64,000 nucleotides of DNA from Betaproteobacteria bacterium UBA1934 (lineage in GTDB: Bacteria; Pseudomonadota; Gammaproteobacteria; Burkholderiales; Rhodocyclaceae): positions 235,061 to 299,060 of the forward strand of contig DDFG01000001.1 in NCBI GenBank assembly GCA_002337055.1. Reading direction: 5' to 3'. A program made the position numbers and the translations under genes. This document shows, piece by piece, positions 18,340 to 26,531 of this stretch; the stretch's first letter is position 1, and each line of letters opens with the position of its first letter. The notes beneath the pieces were generated by a model, which was given only the letters and a program-made list of their open reading frames with translations, ran no database searches and was not told the origin of the DNA.

Positions 18340-20559
18340 ATGCTGGAGGATGACGACAAGCTCGATTTTCTCGCCGAAGAGACGCTGGATTCGCCCGTGT
18401 TGCCGCGGGCGGCTCGTGCGCCATGGCGAGTGCTGATCGTCGACGACGACGAGGATGTGCATCAGGCGACCGTATTCGCCCTGCGCGATGCCCGCATTCT
18501 CGGTTGCCCGCTTGAATTTTCGCACGCTTATGAGAGCGTGTCGGCACTGGCATTGCTGCGCGATACGCCCGACATTGCAGTGATTCTGCTCGATGTGGTG
18601 ATGGAGACCGAGGATGCGGGTCTCGCCATGATCGAAAAGATTCGCGGCGAACTGGCAATGACCTCTACCCGAATCATCCTGCGGACGGGGCAGCCTGGTT
18701 ATGCGCCCGATATCGACGCGATCACGCGATACGACATCAACGACTACAAGACCAAGGCTGAACTCAATCGCAGTCGTCTGTTTACCGCTCTGACTGCGGC
18801 AATTCGCTCCTACGACCAGATTACCCGACTCGACGCCAGCCGGCGCGGTCTGGAGTTGATCGTCGATAGCGCTAATCAATTCATTGCGGAACAAGGCCTG
18901 CCAACCTTCGCAGCGCGGGTCATCGAGCAGACCGCGGCCTTGCTCAACGTGGCGGCAGCGGGGGCCATCGTCACCCGTTCGCGCCCGTATCCGGACGACG
19001 ATTACCAGCTGCTGGCGGCGGCCGGGCGTTACCGTGCCTTGCTCTCGGGTGTTGCGGCGCGGGGTGATTTCGGGCCGCTTGAGGCCACTGTACGAGCGGC
19101 GCTCGGTACGCGGCGCCTGCGCGTCAGTTCAGATGGTGTGGCTGTCTATTTTGCCGGCAAGAACGGACGCGATTTTGTGGCCTATATCGACACGCCGCAG
19201 GCTTCGCCGGCCATCGACGAACACCTGCTCGGCGTTTACTGCGCCAACGTTGCCATCTGTGCTGACAATATCGAACTGGTGTCACGTTTGCGCGAGACCG
19301 CCTATGTCGATGGCCTGACCAATCTGCCCAACCGCGCGGCAATGATCGAGGCGATGGAAGCGACAATGCGCGACGAGCAGGATCACCTCTGGTCCGTGGC
19401 GCTTGTCGATATCGACCAGTTTTCCGAAACCATCGACATTCTGGGTTATCGCTATGGTGACCAGATGCTGCTGCAACTGGCGCACCGCTTGCGGGCGGCG
19501 CTGCCCACTGACGTCTATGTGGCCCGCGTTGGCGGCGACGTTTTTGGCGTGTTCGGCGTGCCGGACGTGGTCAATCCGGCCATCCTGCGTGAAATTCTTA
19601 ACGATCCGCTGACCATCGACGACGGTACCCAGATGCTCTCCCTGTCGCTGGGCTTTGTGAATGTCGCCGATGACATGCGAAGTGGCGCCGACCTGTTGCG
19701 CTACGCCGCCATCGCGCTGAAACGCGCCAAGGCAACCGGTGTCGGGCGCGAGTTCTTTTATACGCCTGAAGTCGCCATCGAAACCCGCGAGCGGGTACGC
19801 CTGCTCCAGGATCTCCGGCAGGCCTTCGGCGGTAACGAGTTGTTTGTTGTTTACCAGCCGCAGGTCGATCTGCTCAATAGCCGCACCATTGGCGTCGAGG
19901 CGCTGATCCGCTGGCGCACCCCGACCGGCGAAATGATCGCGCCTGACCGCTTCATTCCGGTGGCTGAACAATCCGGCCTGATCGTGGGTCTTGGCGCCTG
20001 GGTGCTAAGGAGCGCGCTGCACGCCTTGCGTCAGCTCTGCGACGCCGGATTCGCCCTGCGCATGGCGGTCAACGTCTCCGCCATACAGTTCCGGCATCCC
20101 AGTTTTCTCGACGCCGTCGATGGCGCCCTGCGAGATGCGGGCATTTCCTCCGGCCTGCTCGAACTGGAGATCACCGAATCGGTGGCCATGTTCGGGCAGG
20201 CCGATTTTGAAGATCGCCTGCACACACTCAAGCTGCACGGCGTTTCGATTGCCATCGACGATTTTGGCACCGGCTTTTCGTCGCTCTCCTACCTCGACCG
20301 TTTGAGTGCGGATTGCCTGAAGATCGATCGCAGTTTTGTCGCCGCGCTGAACTCCGACCTGCCGGGCGGCCGGATTGCCGAACTGGTGGTCGGACTTGGG
20401 CGGCGAATGGGCATGCGCGTACTTGCTGAAGGTGTGGAAACCGCCGAGCAGGCAGCGACCCTGCGTGCGCTGGGTTGCCACGAGGCGCAGGGTTGGCATT
20501 ACGGCAGACCGATGATGGCGGAAGACCTGATGAACTGGTTGCGCGAGCAATCGGCGTGA
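18340..20559 (+). CDS. response regulator with DUF3369-type sensor, degenerate GGDEF and EAL domains
   Basis: A 739-residue cytoplasmic cyclic-di-GMP protein. Residues about 28-160 are a receiver domain (VLIVDDDEDVHQAT, phospho-Asp in VILLDVVMETEDAG). About 165-320 look like the DUF3369 sensor region. About 330-480 are GGDEF-like, but the signature reads GGDVF, so cyclase activity is doubtful. About 490-735 form an EAL domain with the needed residues (VEALIRW, NVSAIQF, ELEITESV, IDDFGTGFSSLSYL, LKIDRSFV, EGVE), so a phosphodiesterase is likely. The ATG at 18340 has GGGAG 5 bases upstream; an in-frame ATG at 18307 is an alternative. No histidine kinase is adjacent. Confidence 0.85.
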   Translation: MLEDDDKLDFLAEETLDSPVLPRAARAPWRVLIVDDDEDVHQATVFALRDARILGCPLEFSHAYESVSALALLRDTPDIAVILLDVVMETEDAGLAMIEKIRGELAMTSTRIILRTGQPGYAPDIDAITRYDINDYKTKAELNRSRLFTALTAAIRSYDQITRLDASRRGLELIVDSANQFIAEQGLPTFAARVIEQTAALLNVAAAGAIVTRSRPYPDDDYQLLAAAGRYRALLSGVAARGDFGPLEATVRAALGTRRLRVSSDGVAVYFAGKNGRDFVAYIDTPQASPAIDEHLLGVYCANVAICADNIELVSRLRETAYVDGLTNLPNRAAMIEAMEATMRDEQDHLWSVALVDIDQFSETIDILGYRYGDQMLLQLAHRLRAALPTDVYVARVGGDVFGVFGVPDVVNPAILREILNDPLTIDDGTQMLSLSLGFVNVADDMRSGADLLRYAAIALKRAKATGVGREFFYTPEVAIETRERVRLLQDLRQAFGGNELFVVYQPQVDLLNSRTIGVEALIRWRTPTGEMIAPDRFIPVAEQSGLIVGLGAWVLRSALHALRQLCDAGFALRMAVNVSAIQFRHPSFLDAVDGALRDAGISSGLLELEITESVAMFGQADFEDRLHTLKLHGVSIAIDDFGTGFSSLSYLDRLSADCLKIDRSFVAALNSDLPGGRIAELVVGLGRRMGMRVLAEGVETAEQAATLRALGCHEAQGWHYGRPMMAEDLMNWLREQSA

Positions 20560-20593
20560 CCTTTCGCTGACCGATCTGTTCGTACAAATCGCC

Positions 20594-21691
20594 ATGACCG
20601 ACACTGCCATGCTTGCCGCGTTTCACCGACTGTTGGCCGAGCGCGGGTATATTGCCGACGCTAGCCAGACCGCGGCGGCCGAACGTCTGCAATGCCTGCA
20701 TGCGGAATTGATGCAGTTCAAGCAGCAGCGTGCAAGCAAGCTGCGCCGCGTTTTCTTGCCGCCGACGCCGCCGCGCGGTGTTTATTTCTGGGGCGGTGTC
20801 GGGCGTGGCAAGAGCCTGCTGATGGACTGCTTCTACGACAGCCTGCCCTTTCGTCGCAAGAAGCGCCTGCACTTTCATGCCTTTCTGCAACGCATACACG
20901 GCGATCTGGATCGCCATCGCGGCGAGTTTGACCCGATGCTGCGCGTGGCCGAACAGATTGCGCGCGAAGTCAGGGTTCTGTGCTTTGACGAGTTTCATGT
21001 CTCGGACATCGCCGACGCCATGATCCTGACGCGTCTGCTTGAAGGTCTGTTCGCCAACGGCGTTGTGCTCGTGCTGACGTCGAACTATCCGCCCGCCGGA
21101 CTCTATCCCAATGGTCTGCAACGCGACCGTTTCCTGCCCGCGATCGATTTGCTGAATGCCCATCTGGATATCGTCGAAGTGGATGCCGGTGTCGACTACC
21201 GATTGCGCACCCTTGAAACGGTCGACATTTATCACTGTCCGCATGGTACGGCTTCTGAAAAGAGTCTGGCTGAGAGCTTCAGACGCATCGCCGGTGAGGA
21301 AGGCAAGCGCGGCGGTCACATCGAGATCCTGGAACGCAAGATCGAGACGCGACGGCGCGCCAAGGGCGTGATCTGGTTCGATTTCAAGGCCCTCTGCGAC
21401 GGTCCGCGCTCACAGTATGATTATCTGGAAATCGCGCGCACCCACCACACCGTGCTGCTCTCCGACATTCCCAGGATGGGGCCGGCCCGGGCGTCCGAGG
21501 CACGGCGCCTGACCTGGCTGGTGGATGTATTTTATGACCATCGCGTCAAGCTTATCATCAGCGCGGCTTGTTCGCCCGGGCAGCTTTACGAGGACGGCCC
21601 GCAAGCCGCCGAGTTCCGCCGCACCGTCAGCCGTCTGACCGAAATGCAGTCCAGCGAATATCTCGCCCGCGAGCATTTTGCGGGGGCGTAG
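20594..21691 (+). CDS. zapE: cell division ATPase ZapE (AFG1-like)
   Basis: A 365-residue P-loop ATPase of the AFG1/ZapE family. Walker A is GGVGRGKSLLMD and Walker B is VLCFDEFHVSDIADA, followed by FHAFLQRIH and the TSNYPP sensor segment. E. coli ZapE associates with the Z-ring under stress. It follows the EAL gene by 34 bases and converges with the DUF2214 gene 10 bases beyond its stop. Confidence 0.9.
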   Translation: MTDTAMLAAFHRLLAERGYIADASQTAAAERLQCLHAELMQFKQQRASKLRRVFLPPTPPRGVYFWGGVGRGKSLLMDCFYDSLPFRRKKRLHFHAFLQRIHGDLDRHRGEFDPMLRVAEQIAREVRVLCFDEFHVSDIADAMILTRLLEGLFANGVVLVLTSNYPPAGLYPNGLQRDRFLPAIDLLNAHLDIVEVDAGVDYRLRTLETVDIYHCPHGTASEKSLAESFRRIAGEEGKRGGHIEILERKIETRRRAKGVIWFDFKALCDGPRSQYDYLEIARTHHTVLLSDIPRMGPARASEARRLTWLVDVFYDHRVKLIISAACSPGQLYEDGPQAAEFRRTVSRLTEMQSSEYLAREHFAGA

Positions 21692-21701
21692 GCGGTCGTT
21701 C

Positions 21702-22151
21702 TCAGAACGATACGCCGCGCGCCATCAGTGTGGCACAAACCAGAACCATCGCCAGCAAAGCCAGTTCAATTCGCAGCAGGGCGCACAGGGTTCTGAATTC
21801 GTGCTTCAGGACGACTGGCGCCTGTCCGTCCGTCATTTGCGAGCGCCACTTGATGAAGCGAAGGGTCGGGTAGATCGACAGCAAGCCGATGACCACGAAC
21901 AACCCGAGCTTGGCGTGAAAGAAGGGGTTGGCGAAATAGTAGGCACTGCCTTTCTCGAACCAGAATACGCGCGCAAAGCCGACTGTCAGCAACATGACCG
22001 AAAAGAGACCGTACCAGCGGTCGGCGGCTTGTATCAACCTGGCTTCGCGGTGAGTGGGCGTGGCGGAGAACAGCACCCATTCCACGACCAACGCACTGGC
22101 GAGACCAAGAACAGCAACAAAGTGCAGAAACGAAACAAATGCGCTGGACAT
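21702..22151 (-). CDS. DUF2214 family membrane protein
   Basis: A 149-residue protein with four hydrophobic segments (about 6-28, 46-66, 78-98, 126-146), so it should sit in the inner membrane. Sequence and length fit DUF2214, which has no known function. GGAG is visible upstream of the ATG at 22151. It may be the third gene of the MerR-CMD operon, after a 30-base gap; that link is inferred from spacing. Confidence 0.75.
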   Translation of the reverse strand: MSSAFVSFLHFVAVLGLASALVVEWVLFSATPTHREARLIQAADRWYGLFSVMLLTVGFARVFWFEKGSAYYFANPFFHAKLGLFVVIGLLSIYPTLRFIKWRSQMTDGQAPVVLKHEFRTLCALLRIELALLAMVLVCATLMARGVSF

Positions 22152-22181
22152 CGAGGCATCTCCTGGTTGGAAGGTTTGGGC

Positions 22182-22604
22182 TTACGTCTGGGGGCTTGCT
22201 TCGGCGGAGTCGCGCTCGGCGAACACATCACGTGCGGCGAAGAGGCCATTTAAGGCGGCAGGAAAGCCGGCATAGACGGCCATCTGCATGATGATTTCGA
22301 CTACTTCGTCGCGTGTGCAACCGACATTCAGCGCACCATGAATATGCACCTTGAGTTGCGGCGCGGCGTTGCCTAGCGCCGTCAATGCCGCGACTACGCC
22401 GATTTCGCGGGATTTCAGATCAAGTTGCGGGCGGGAATAGATGTCGCCAAACGGAAACTCGATCAGGTAGCGGGCAAAATCGGGGGCGATATCGGCGAGC
22501 GATTCGATAACGCGCTCGCCGGCGTGGCCGTCGATTTCGCGCAATTTTTCCAAGCCTCGTTCGTAGCGCGTTGATTCGGTTTGAATGGGGGTCGCGTGAT
22601 TCAT
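22182..22604 (-). CDS. carboxymuconolactone decarboxylase-family protein
   Basis: A 140-residue small helical protein of the CMD/AhpD fold. ALTALGNAAPQLKVHIHGAL followed by NVGCTRDEVVEIIMQMAVYA is the typical CMD core. A single Cys (NVGCTRDE) is present and there is no CxxC pair, so AhpD-type peroxidase chemistry is unlikely. Its ATG overlaps the MerR-family stop by 4 bases. Pairing of a CMD protein with an AdhR/NmlR-type MerR regulator is known elsewhere (B. subtilis adhR-yraC), where the regulator responds to aldehydes. The substrate here is unknown. Confidence 0.82.
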   Translation of the reverse strand: MNHATPIQTESTRYERGLEKLREIDGHAGERVIESLADIAPDFARYLIEFPFGDIYSRPQLDLKSREIGVVAALTALGNAAPQLKVHIHGALNVGCTRDEVVEIIMQMAVYAGFPAALNGLFAARDVFAERDSAEASPQT

Positions 22605-23002
22605 TCTTCCACCTTATCGGTTGGCGCGGACGTCCTGGCGAGCATTGCGCGGTAAACACGCATTTTCTCGTCGAGTGCTTCAGCGCAGATCGAGAGCTCG
22701 TCGATTTTGCAGAGCAGTCGGCGACGATGGAGCTCGAGCATCGTCAGCCGCGCCGGCACGGTTGTCTCGCCTTCTGCGCGGAGGGCGGCGTACTGCCGGA
22801 TTTCCGCCAAGGGCATTCCCGTCTGCTTGAGCCGCAAGACGAACTCCAGCCACTGGATATCCGACGGGAGATAGCGTCGGTGGCCATTCTCGCCGCGCGC
22901 GGCGGGCTTCAGGATGCCCTCGGCCTCGTAGAAGCGTAAGGTATGCGCCGACACACCGCTGAGTTGGGCGAGTGTTCTGATCGGGATGTAGGGGCTGCTC
23001 AT
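22601..23002 (-). CDS. MerR-family regulator (AdhR/NmlR-like)
   Basis: A 133-residue regulator. The N-terminal winged helix (IPIRTLAQLSGVSAHTLRFY, then EAEGIL) is followed by a long dimerisation helix near residues 80-118. The Cys in the middle of the AdhR/NmlR effector helix is not present; the equivalent segment reads FVLRLKQTG, and the only cysteines are LLCK and SICA further on. The ATG at 23011 lies inside the predicted -10 box, so translation probably begins at the ATG at 23002, near the 5' end of the mRNA. It is translationally coupled to the CMD gene. Confidence 0.8.
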   Translation of the reverse strand: MSSPYIPIRTLAQLSGVSAHTLRFYEAEGILKPAARGENGHRRYLPSDIQWLEFVLRLKQTGMPLAEIRQYAALRAEGETTVPARLTMLELHRRRLLCKIDELSICAEALDEKMRVYRAMLARTSAPTDKVEE

Positions 23003-23009
23003 ATCGTCC

Positions 23010-23040
23010 ATGCTAAAACTTTGAGTGCACTCGAAGTCAA
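23010..23040 (-). promoter_or_regulatory. MerR-type promoter with 19-bp spacer and embedded dyad
   Basis: On the minus strand TTGACT (23035-23040) and TAGCAT (23010-23015) are 19 bases apart, the long spacing typical of MerR-activated promoters. The spacer region holds the dyad ACTTCGAGTG/CACTCAAAGT (23018-23037; 9 of 10 positions pair), resembling known NmlR/AdhR sites. Autoregulation of the MerR-CMD operon is likely. Confidence 0.75.
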
Positions 23041-23059
23041 GCTGTTCGCCAATTCTTTT

Positions 23060-23665
23060 CTAGCGACAGATCAATTTTCCAAGAAGTTTTTTGCCGCGTG
23101 CCAGCATGGCTCGGGTTCCGAACCGAACATGGGTCTCGAGCAGCGAAACGACTTCCAATCTTAGCCCGCAGTGGCGCAGAGCGAGGTCGGCCATCGCCTG
23201 CATTGCCATGGTTCGGACAATGGCGCTGCGGTCATCCATGTAGCTGCGGAGGATATCCAGCACTTGCGCGGCCTCGAGTTCGGACAAAGACAGCCTGACC
23301 AACATGGGCGAGACATGCCAGCGCACTTCCTGCTGTGGAATTTGCGATAGCGTCCGCAGGAGCAAATTCTTGAACGGGAACAGCCATTCGGGGTGCGATG
23401 CAGTCACCTTCTCGGCCGCATCGGCACAGCGCATCCGCAAGACCGGGTCGGTGCTGGCCATTCCCTCGAACAGCACCGCCAGATGCGTCGGTTCGACCAG
23501 AACAAGCGCCGCAACTTCGTTGGCCGCGCCGATAGATCGGCGGTCTCCGCCCATCAGTCGTTGCAGCAACGGGTGCAGAGACGAATCAGTGATCAAGGCA
23601 TTGATGCGACTTGCCTGGCGCAGAGTAGGTCGATCATGCATGGAACGCGAGGGACGATCTGGCAT
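23060..23665 (-). CDS. HEAT-like helical repeat protein, function unknown
   Basis: About 201 residues with no signal peptide or membrane segment. The sequence is rich in amphipathic helices, for example PTHLAVLFEGMASTDPVLRM, VRTMAMQAMADLALRH and HPEWLFPFKNLLLRTLSQIP, resembling HEAT/Armadillo repeats that bind protein partners. The ATG at 23665 has no good ribosome site; a GTG directly before it (23668) and an ATG at 23641 are alternatives. It is upstream of, and on the same strand as, the MerR gene, but that promoter lies between them. I do not recognise a named family. Confidence 0.6.
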   Translation of the reverse strand: MPDRPSRSMHDRPTLRQASRINALITDSSLHPLLQRLMGGDRRSIGAANEVAALVLVEPTHLAVLFEGMASTDPVLRMRCADAAEKVTASHPEWLFPFKNLLLRTLSQIPQQEVRWHVSPMLVRLSLSELEAAQVLDILRSYMDDRSAIVRTMAMQAMADLALRHCGLRLEVVSLLETHVRFGTRAMLARGKKLLGKLICR

Positions 23666-23668
23666 CAC

Positions 23669-24464
23669 TGAGGCCGGATTGCGTAGTTACATTGGTGAGT
23701 ATGTTTCATGCCATTCCTCAGAAGACAATGCTGCAGAATCGGTGCTGGCACTGTCAGCCTCTCAGAGCAGAATATCGCCCGGCAGGCAATTCAGGACTTC
23801 GCCGATCGCGGCAAACGTCGCACAGCGTACGCGACGAATCTTGCCTGATCTCAGCAAAGAAAGGTTGCTCTCGGTAATGTCGATATGGCGCGTCCGAGCT
23901 AAAGCATTCCGACGAGAAAATGCAGAGTTTATTCCGTTGGGATCAACGCATCAGGTGTTTGTCGATTCCTGACACGATGGCTGAGGCGTAGACAGCCCTT
24001 GTCCCAAAGGTGGGCAAATCGCTACATGGCTTGCCGGGGCACCGCCGATTGCACCCAAGTCCGCGAATATGCAAACAAGACGTGTTGGTCGCAAGATCGT
24101 GGAAACGGCTATGTCTGCCATCATCGATTTTCTGGTATTACGCGTGTTTGAAGTAGGCTCTATCCGTGCGGATGATAAGTTTCGTGGCGGTGGTCAGAGG
24201 CAGCCGGAGGCTATTTACCCCGTCTCTTTGCTGATGGTGCCAATCTCTATATGGAGGTGGCAATGTCGGCACGCATACAAGCTTGGTGCATTGGTTGATG
24301 AACTGGATGATCGTGCATAGTCGTCAGTGCAATGCGAATAGGAACATGCGGATTCGCGGTTTCGCCCAATTTGTCAGACATGCTTGTGTAGGGTGGGATA
24401 TGACCCAATAATGGCCGAAGAACGAATCGGGTGAATTGTGGTCATGTGATTTTATGAAGAGTGA
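23669..24464. other. 796-base stretch with no intact gene
   Basis: Apart from the XRE remnant at 23762-23950, I find no open frame here with a ribosome site, recognisable product or normal codon bias. A frame at 24069-24320 looks like chance. Base composition is visibly lower in GC than the flanks, which together with the remnant suggests an old insertion or decay site. Confidence 0.5.
23762..23950 (-). pseudogene. remnant of a small XRE-family HTH regulator
   Basis: On the minus strand the frame ending in TGA at 23764-23762 reads ARTRHIDITESNLSLLRSGK and then IRRVRCATFAAIGEVLNCLP, GDILL. This is the recognition-helix half of YozG-like Cro/CI HTH proteins (about 70 residues, usually ending in CQPGDLLEY). 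The normal N-terminal helix is absent, and the frame back to the upstream stop near 23951 has no ATG, GTG or TTG. It looks like a 5'-truncated gene. Confidence 0.6.
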
Positions 24465-25883
24465 ATGATGGAGTGGGTTTTGAGGTTCAACTCAAAATTA
24501 TGTATCGCCGCCGCTTGCGTGCTGCCAGCTTTAACGGTTCCAATGGCCGTTGGTTCGGATCGTCAGGCTGAAGCCAGCGCGATTATCGAACACGTTACGG
24601 TACTTGATGGTCGCGGTGGGCCGGCATTGACCGATGCCAGCGTGGTGGTGAGCCATGGACGCATTGTGAGCGTCTCTCAGTCATCAGGAAAATCATCCTC
24701 ATTTGGTCGCGTTATCGACGGTACGGGCAAATTCCTTCTGCCCGGTTTTATCGACATGCATGCTCACCTCCTCTTTCCCCGCTGCTCGTATGGCGGCGAG
24801 CCTATCCATTTTGATCGAGCATTGTCGGAAAAAGCGCTGTCTAGTCAACTTGATTTTGGAGTCACCACGATTCGAAGTCCGGCGACACCGACAATTGAGG
24901 GCCTGAAGTTACGTGACGACTTGAACGCCGGTCGGGTGCGAGGACCGCGTGCACTGGCCTCGGCCGAACTGATTAACAACTCGACTCTGACTGAGGCCGG
25001 GTTGCGCCAGATTGTTCGTGATGCGCTTCCCCTACGCCCCGACTACTTTAAGGTCTACGCGCGTCTTCTGCCAGAGCAGGTTGCAACCGTCATCGACGAA
25101 GCGCATCGCCACGATATACCTGTTATCGGGCACCTTCAGCGAACAACTTGGGCGCAGGGCGTGCTGCTTGGGATAGATCACTTGGCGCATAGTGTGGATT
25201 GGTCACCTGAAAGCTTGCCGGCCACCGCGCGGACAGCCTATGAAGAGGCAGTAAAGAACCGTAAAGGATTCCGGGCACGAATCGACTGGCTGGAAGCATT
25301 TGAGCCGGATCTCGCCGATCATCAAGAGTTCCTTGCTGCGCTTGTCAGAAAACGCGTGTCGGTTGACGTAACTCTAATTGCCTATGACGCGAAGTTTTCC
25401 CAACCCGAGAAATCAAGATATCGTCGTACTTCACTGCTAAAGTCTTTCCCGGAACTACGTGGAGATTGGGTGCGTTGCGACGACGCAACATCCGATTGGA
25501 CTCCGGACGACTATCGGCGATGGAACGCCGCATGGCCCAAATTGCTCGCCTGGGTCAAGCGGATGAGCGATGCCGGCGTTTTGCTGGTAAGTGGTACGGA
25601 TATTACCAACGAATGGATCGTGCCCGGTGAGGCGCTGCACCAGGAATTCGAGCTCTTGGCAAGCGCGGGTCTTACGCCAAATCAAATTTTGCGCATGACA
25701 GGTGCTAACTCAGCGGAGGCGTTGCGTAGATACGACGTTGGAATTGTTGAGGCGGGGCGACGCGCGGATCTTGTCTTGCTCTCCGCTGATCCCAGGCTGT
25801 CTATCCGGAATACGCGCTCGATTCTTTGGGTTATGCAAGGAGGTCGTATTGTCTCCCGAGACAATACCCGCGGCGCCGGCTAG
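24465..25883 (+). CDS. secreted amidohydrolase-family protein
   Basis: A 472-residue metal-dependent hydrolase. A signal peptide covers about residues 1-30 (KLCIAAACVLPALTVPMAVG), so the enzyme is periplasmic or exported. Metal-binding landmarks of the imidazolonepropionase-like subgroup are DMHAHLL, IGHLQR, GIDHLAHSVDW and GTDITNEW. C-terminal blocks are LTPNQILRMTGANSAEALRR and GRRADLVLLSADP. Substrates in this group include cyclic imides and dipeptides such as Xaa-Pro or Xaa-Arg, and none can be assigned here. It stands alone between a decayed stretch and a membrane-protein gene, with somewhat lower GC, so acquisition by transfer is plausible. Start: ATG at 24465, with another ATG at 24468. 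Confidence 0.8.
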   Translation: MMEWVLRFNSKLCIAAACVLPALTVPMAVGSDRQAEASAIIEHVTVLDGRGGPALTDASVVVSHGRIVSVSQSSGKSSSFGRVIDGTGKFLLPGFIDMHAHLLFPRCSYGGEPIHFDRALSEKALSSQLDFGVTTIRSPATPTIEGLKLRDDLNAGRVRGPRALASAELINNSTLTEAGLRQIVRDALPLRPDYFKVYARLLPEQVATVIDEAHRHDIPVIGHLQRTTWAQGVLLGIDHLAHSVDWSPESLPATARTAYEEAVKNRKGFRARIDWLEAFEPDLADHQEFLAALVRKRVSVDVTLIAYDAKFSQPEKSRYRRTSLLKSFPELRGDWVRCDDATSDWTPDDYRRWNAAWPKLLAWVKRMSDAGVLLVSGTDITNEWIVPGEALHQEFELLASAGLTPNQILRMTGANSAEALRRYDVGIVEAGRRADLVLLSADPRLSIRNTRSILWVMQGGRIVSRDNTRGAG

Positions 25884-26095
25884 ACTGTACATTCGTCTAG
25901 ATGATGTTTGTGACGAAGGTATCACGCTGGGCGGGTGCCGCTACTGCGGATTGTACTGGGGGACTCCGATAGCCAGTTCCAGGGGCAAGTAGACTTCGAA
26001 TCGAGAGCTTCGATTGAATTCGCAATGCTGGCAAATGCAGAGAGAGGGGGGCAGGTCACTCTTTCGGTACAAATGCCGATTTTGCTTGTCAGGCC

Positions 26096-26497
26096 CTATC
26101 CCCACAACGCCTGGCGGTCAAAGGCATAGAGACCGATGGCCACGAACATCGGTATCAGCAATGCGATCCCGACCACGGTGGCGAGAATGACCGCTTTTTT
26201 TCCGTGTTTTGCGTGCAGCCAGCGCGTTTTCGGCATGAGGTGCTGTAACCCCGAAAAGGCGGCAAGCACCACGATAAATGCCTGCCAGAAAACCGGAGTG
26301 AGCAATGGCACCGAATACACGAAGCCGTAAACGCCCACCAAGCCAGCAATCAGCAGCACGTAACTAATCGCCTGCTCCAACCACATTGATGGGGTGTAAC
26401 CCGCCTCGGAAAAACGCCTTGCTGAGAATGGCGTGGCGGCGAGCGTGATGACCACGTAGATCGCCATCAGCCAAAGGTAGATTTGCAGAACTATCAT
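26096..26497 (-). CDS. four-helix membrane protein, function unknown
   Basis: A 133-residue protein with four hydrophobic segments (about 4-22, 43-62, 68-86, 105-126), so it should be integral to the inner membrane. Short basic loops lie around residues 90-104 (KTRWLHAKHGKKA). I recognise no family. It follows metY on the same strand by 34 bases and may be cotranscribed. Nothing in the sequence ties it to methionine synthesis. Confidence 0.6.
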   Translation of the reverse strand: MIVLQIYLWLMAIYVVITLAATPFSARRFSEAGYTPSMWLEQAISYVLLIAGLVGVYGFVYSVPLLTPVFWQAFIVVLAAFSGLQHLMPKTRWLHAKHGKKAVILATVVGIALLIPMFVAIGLYAFDRQALWG

Positions 26498-26531
26498 GGC
26501 GCTCTATTTCGCGAGAGTGACCCGAGAGGCA

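Noticed and set aside
24069..24320. 83-codon plus-strand frame in the gap before the amidohydrolase gene
   Set aside because: No ribosome site, poor codon use and no recognisable domain.
25884..26095. Several short frames between the amidohydrolase and the membrane-protein gene
   Set aside because: All lack start signals and normal codon bias; only a 6-bp inverted repeat (25880-25885 with 25895-25900) is visible.
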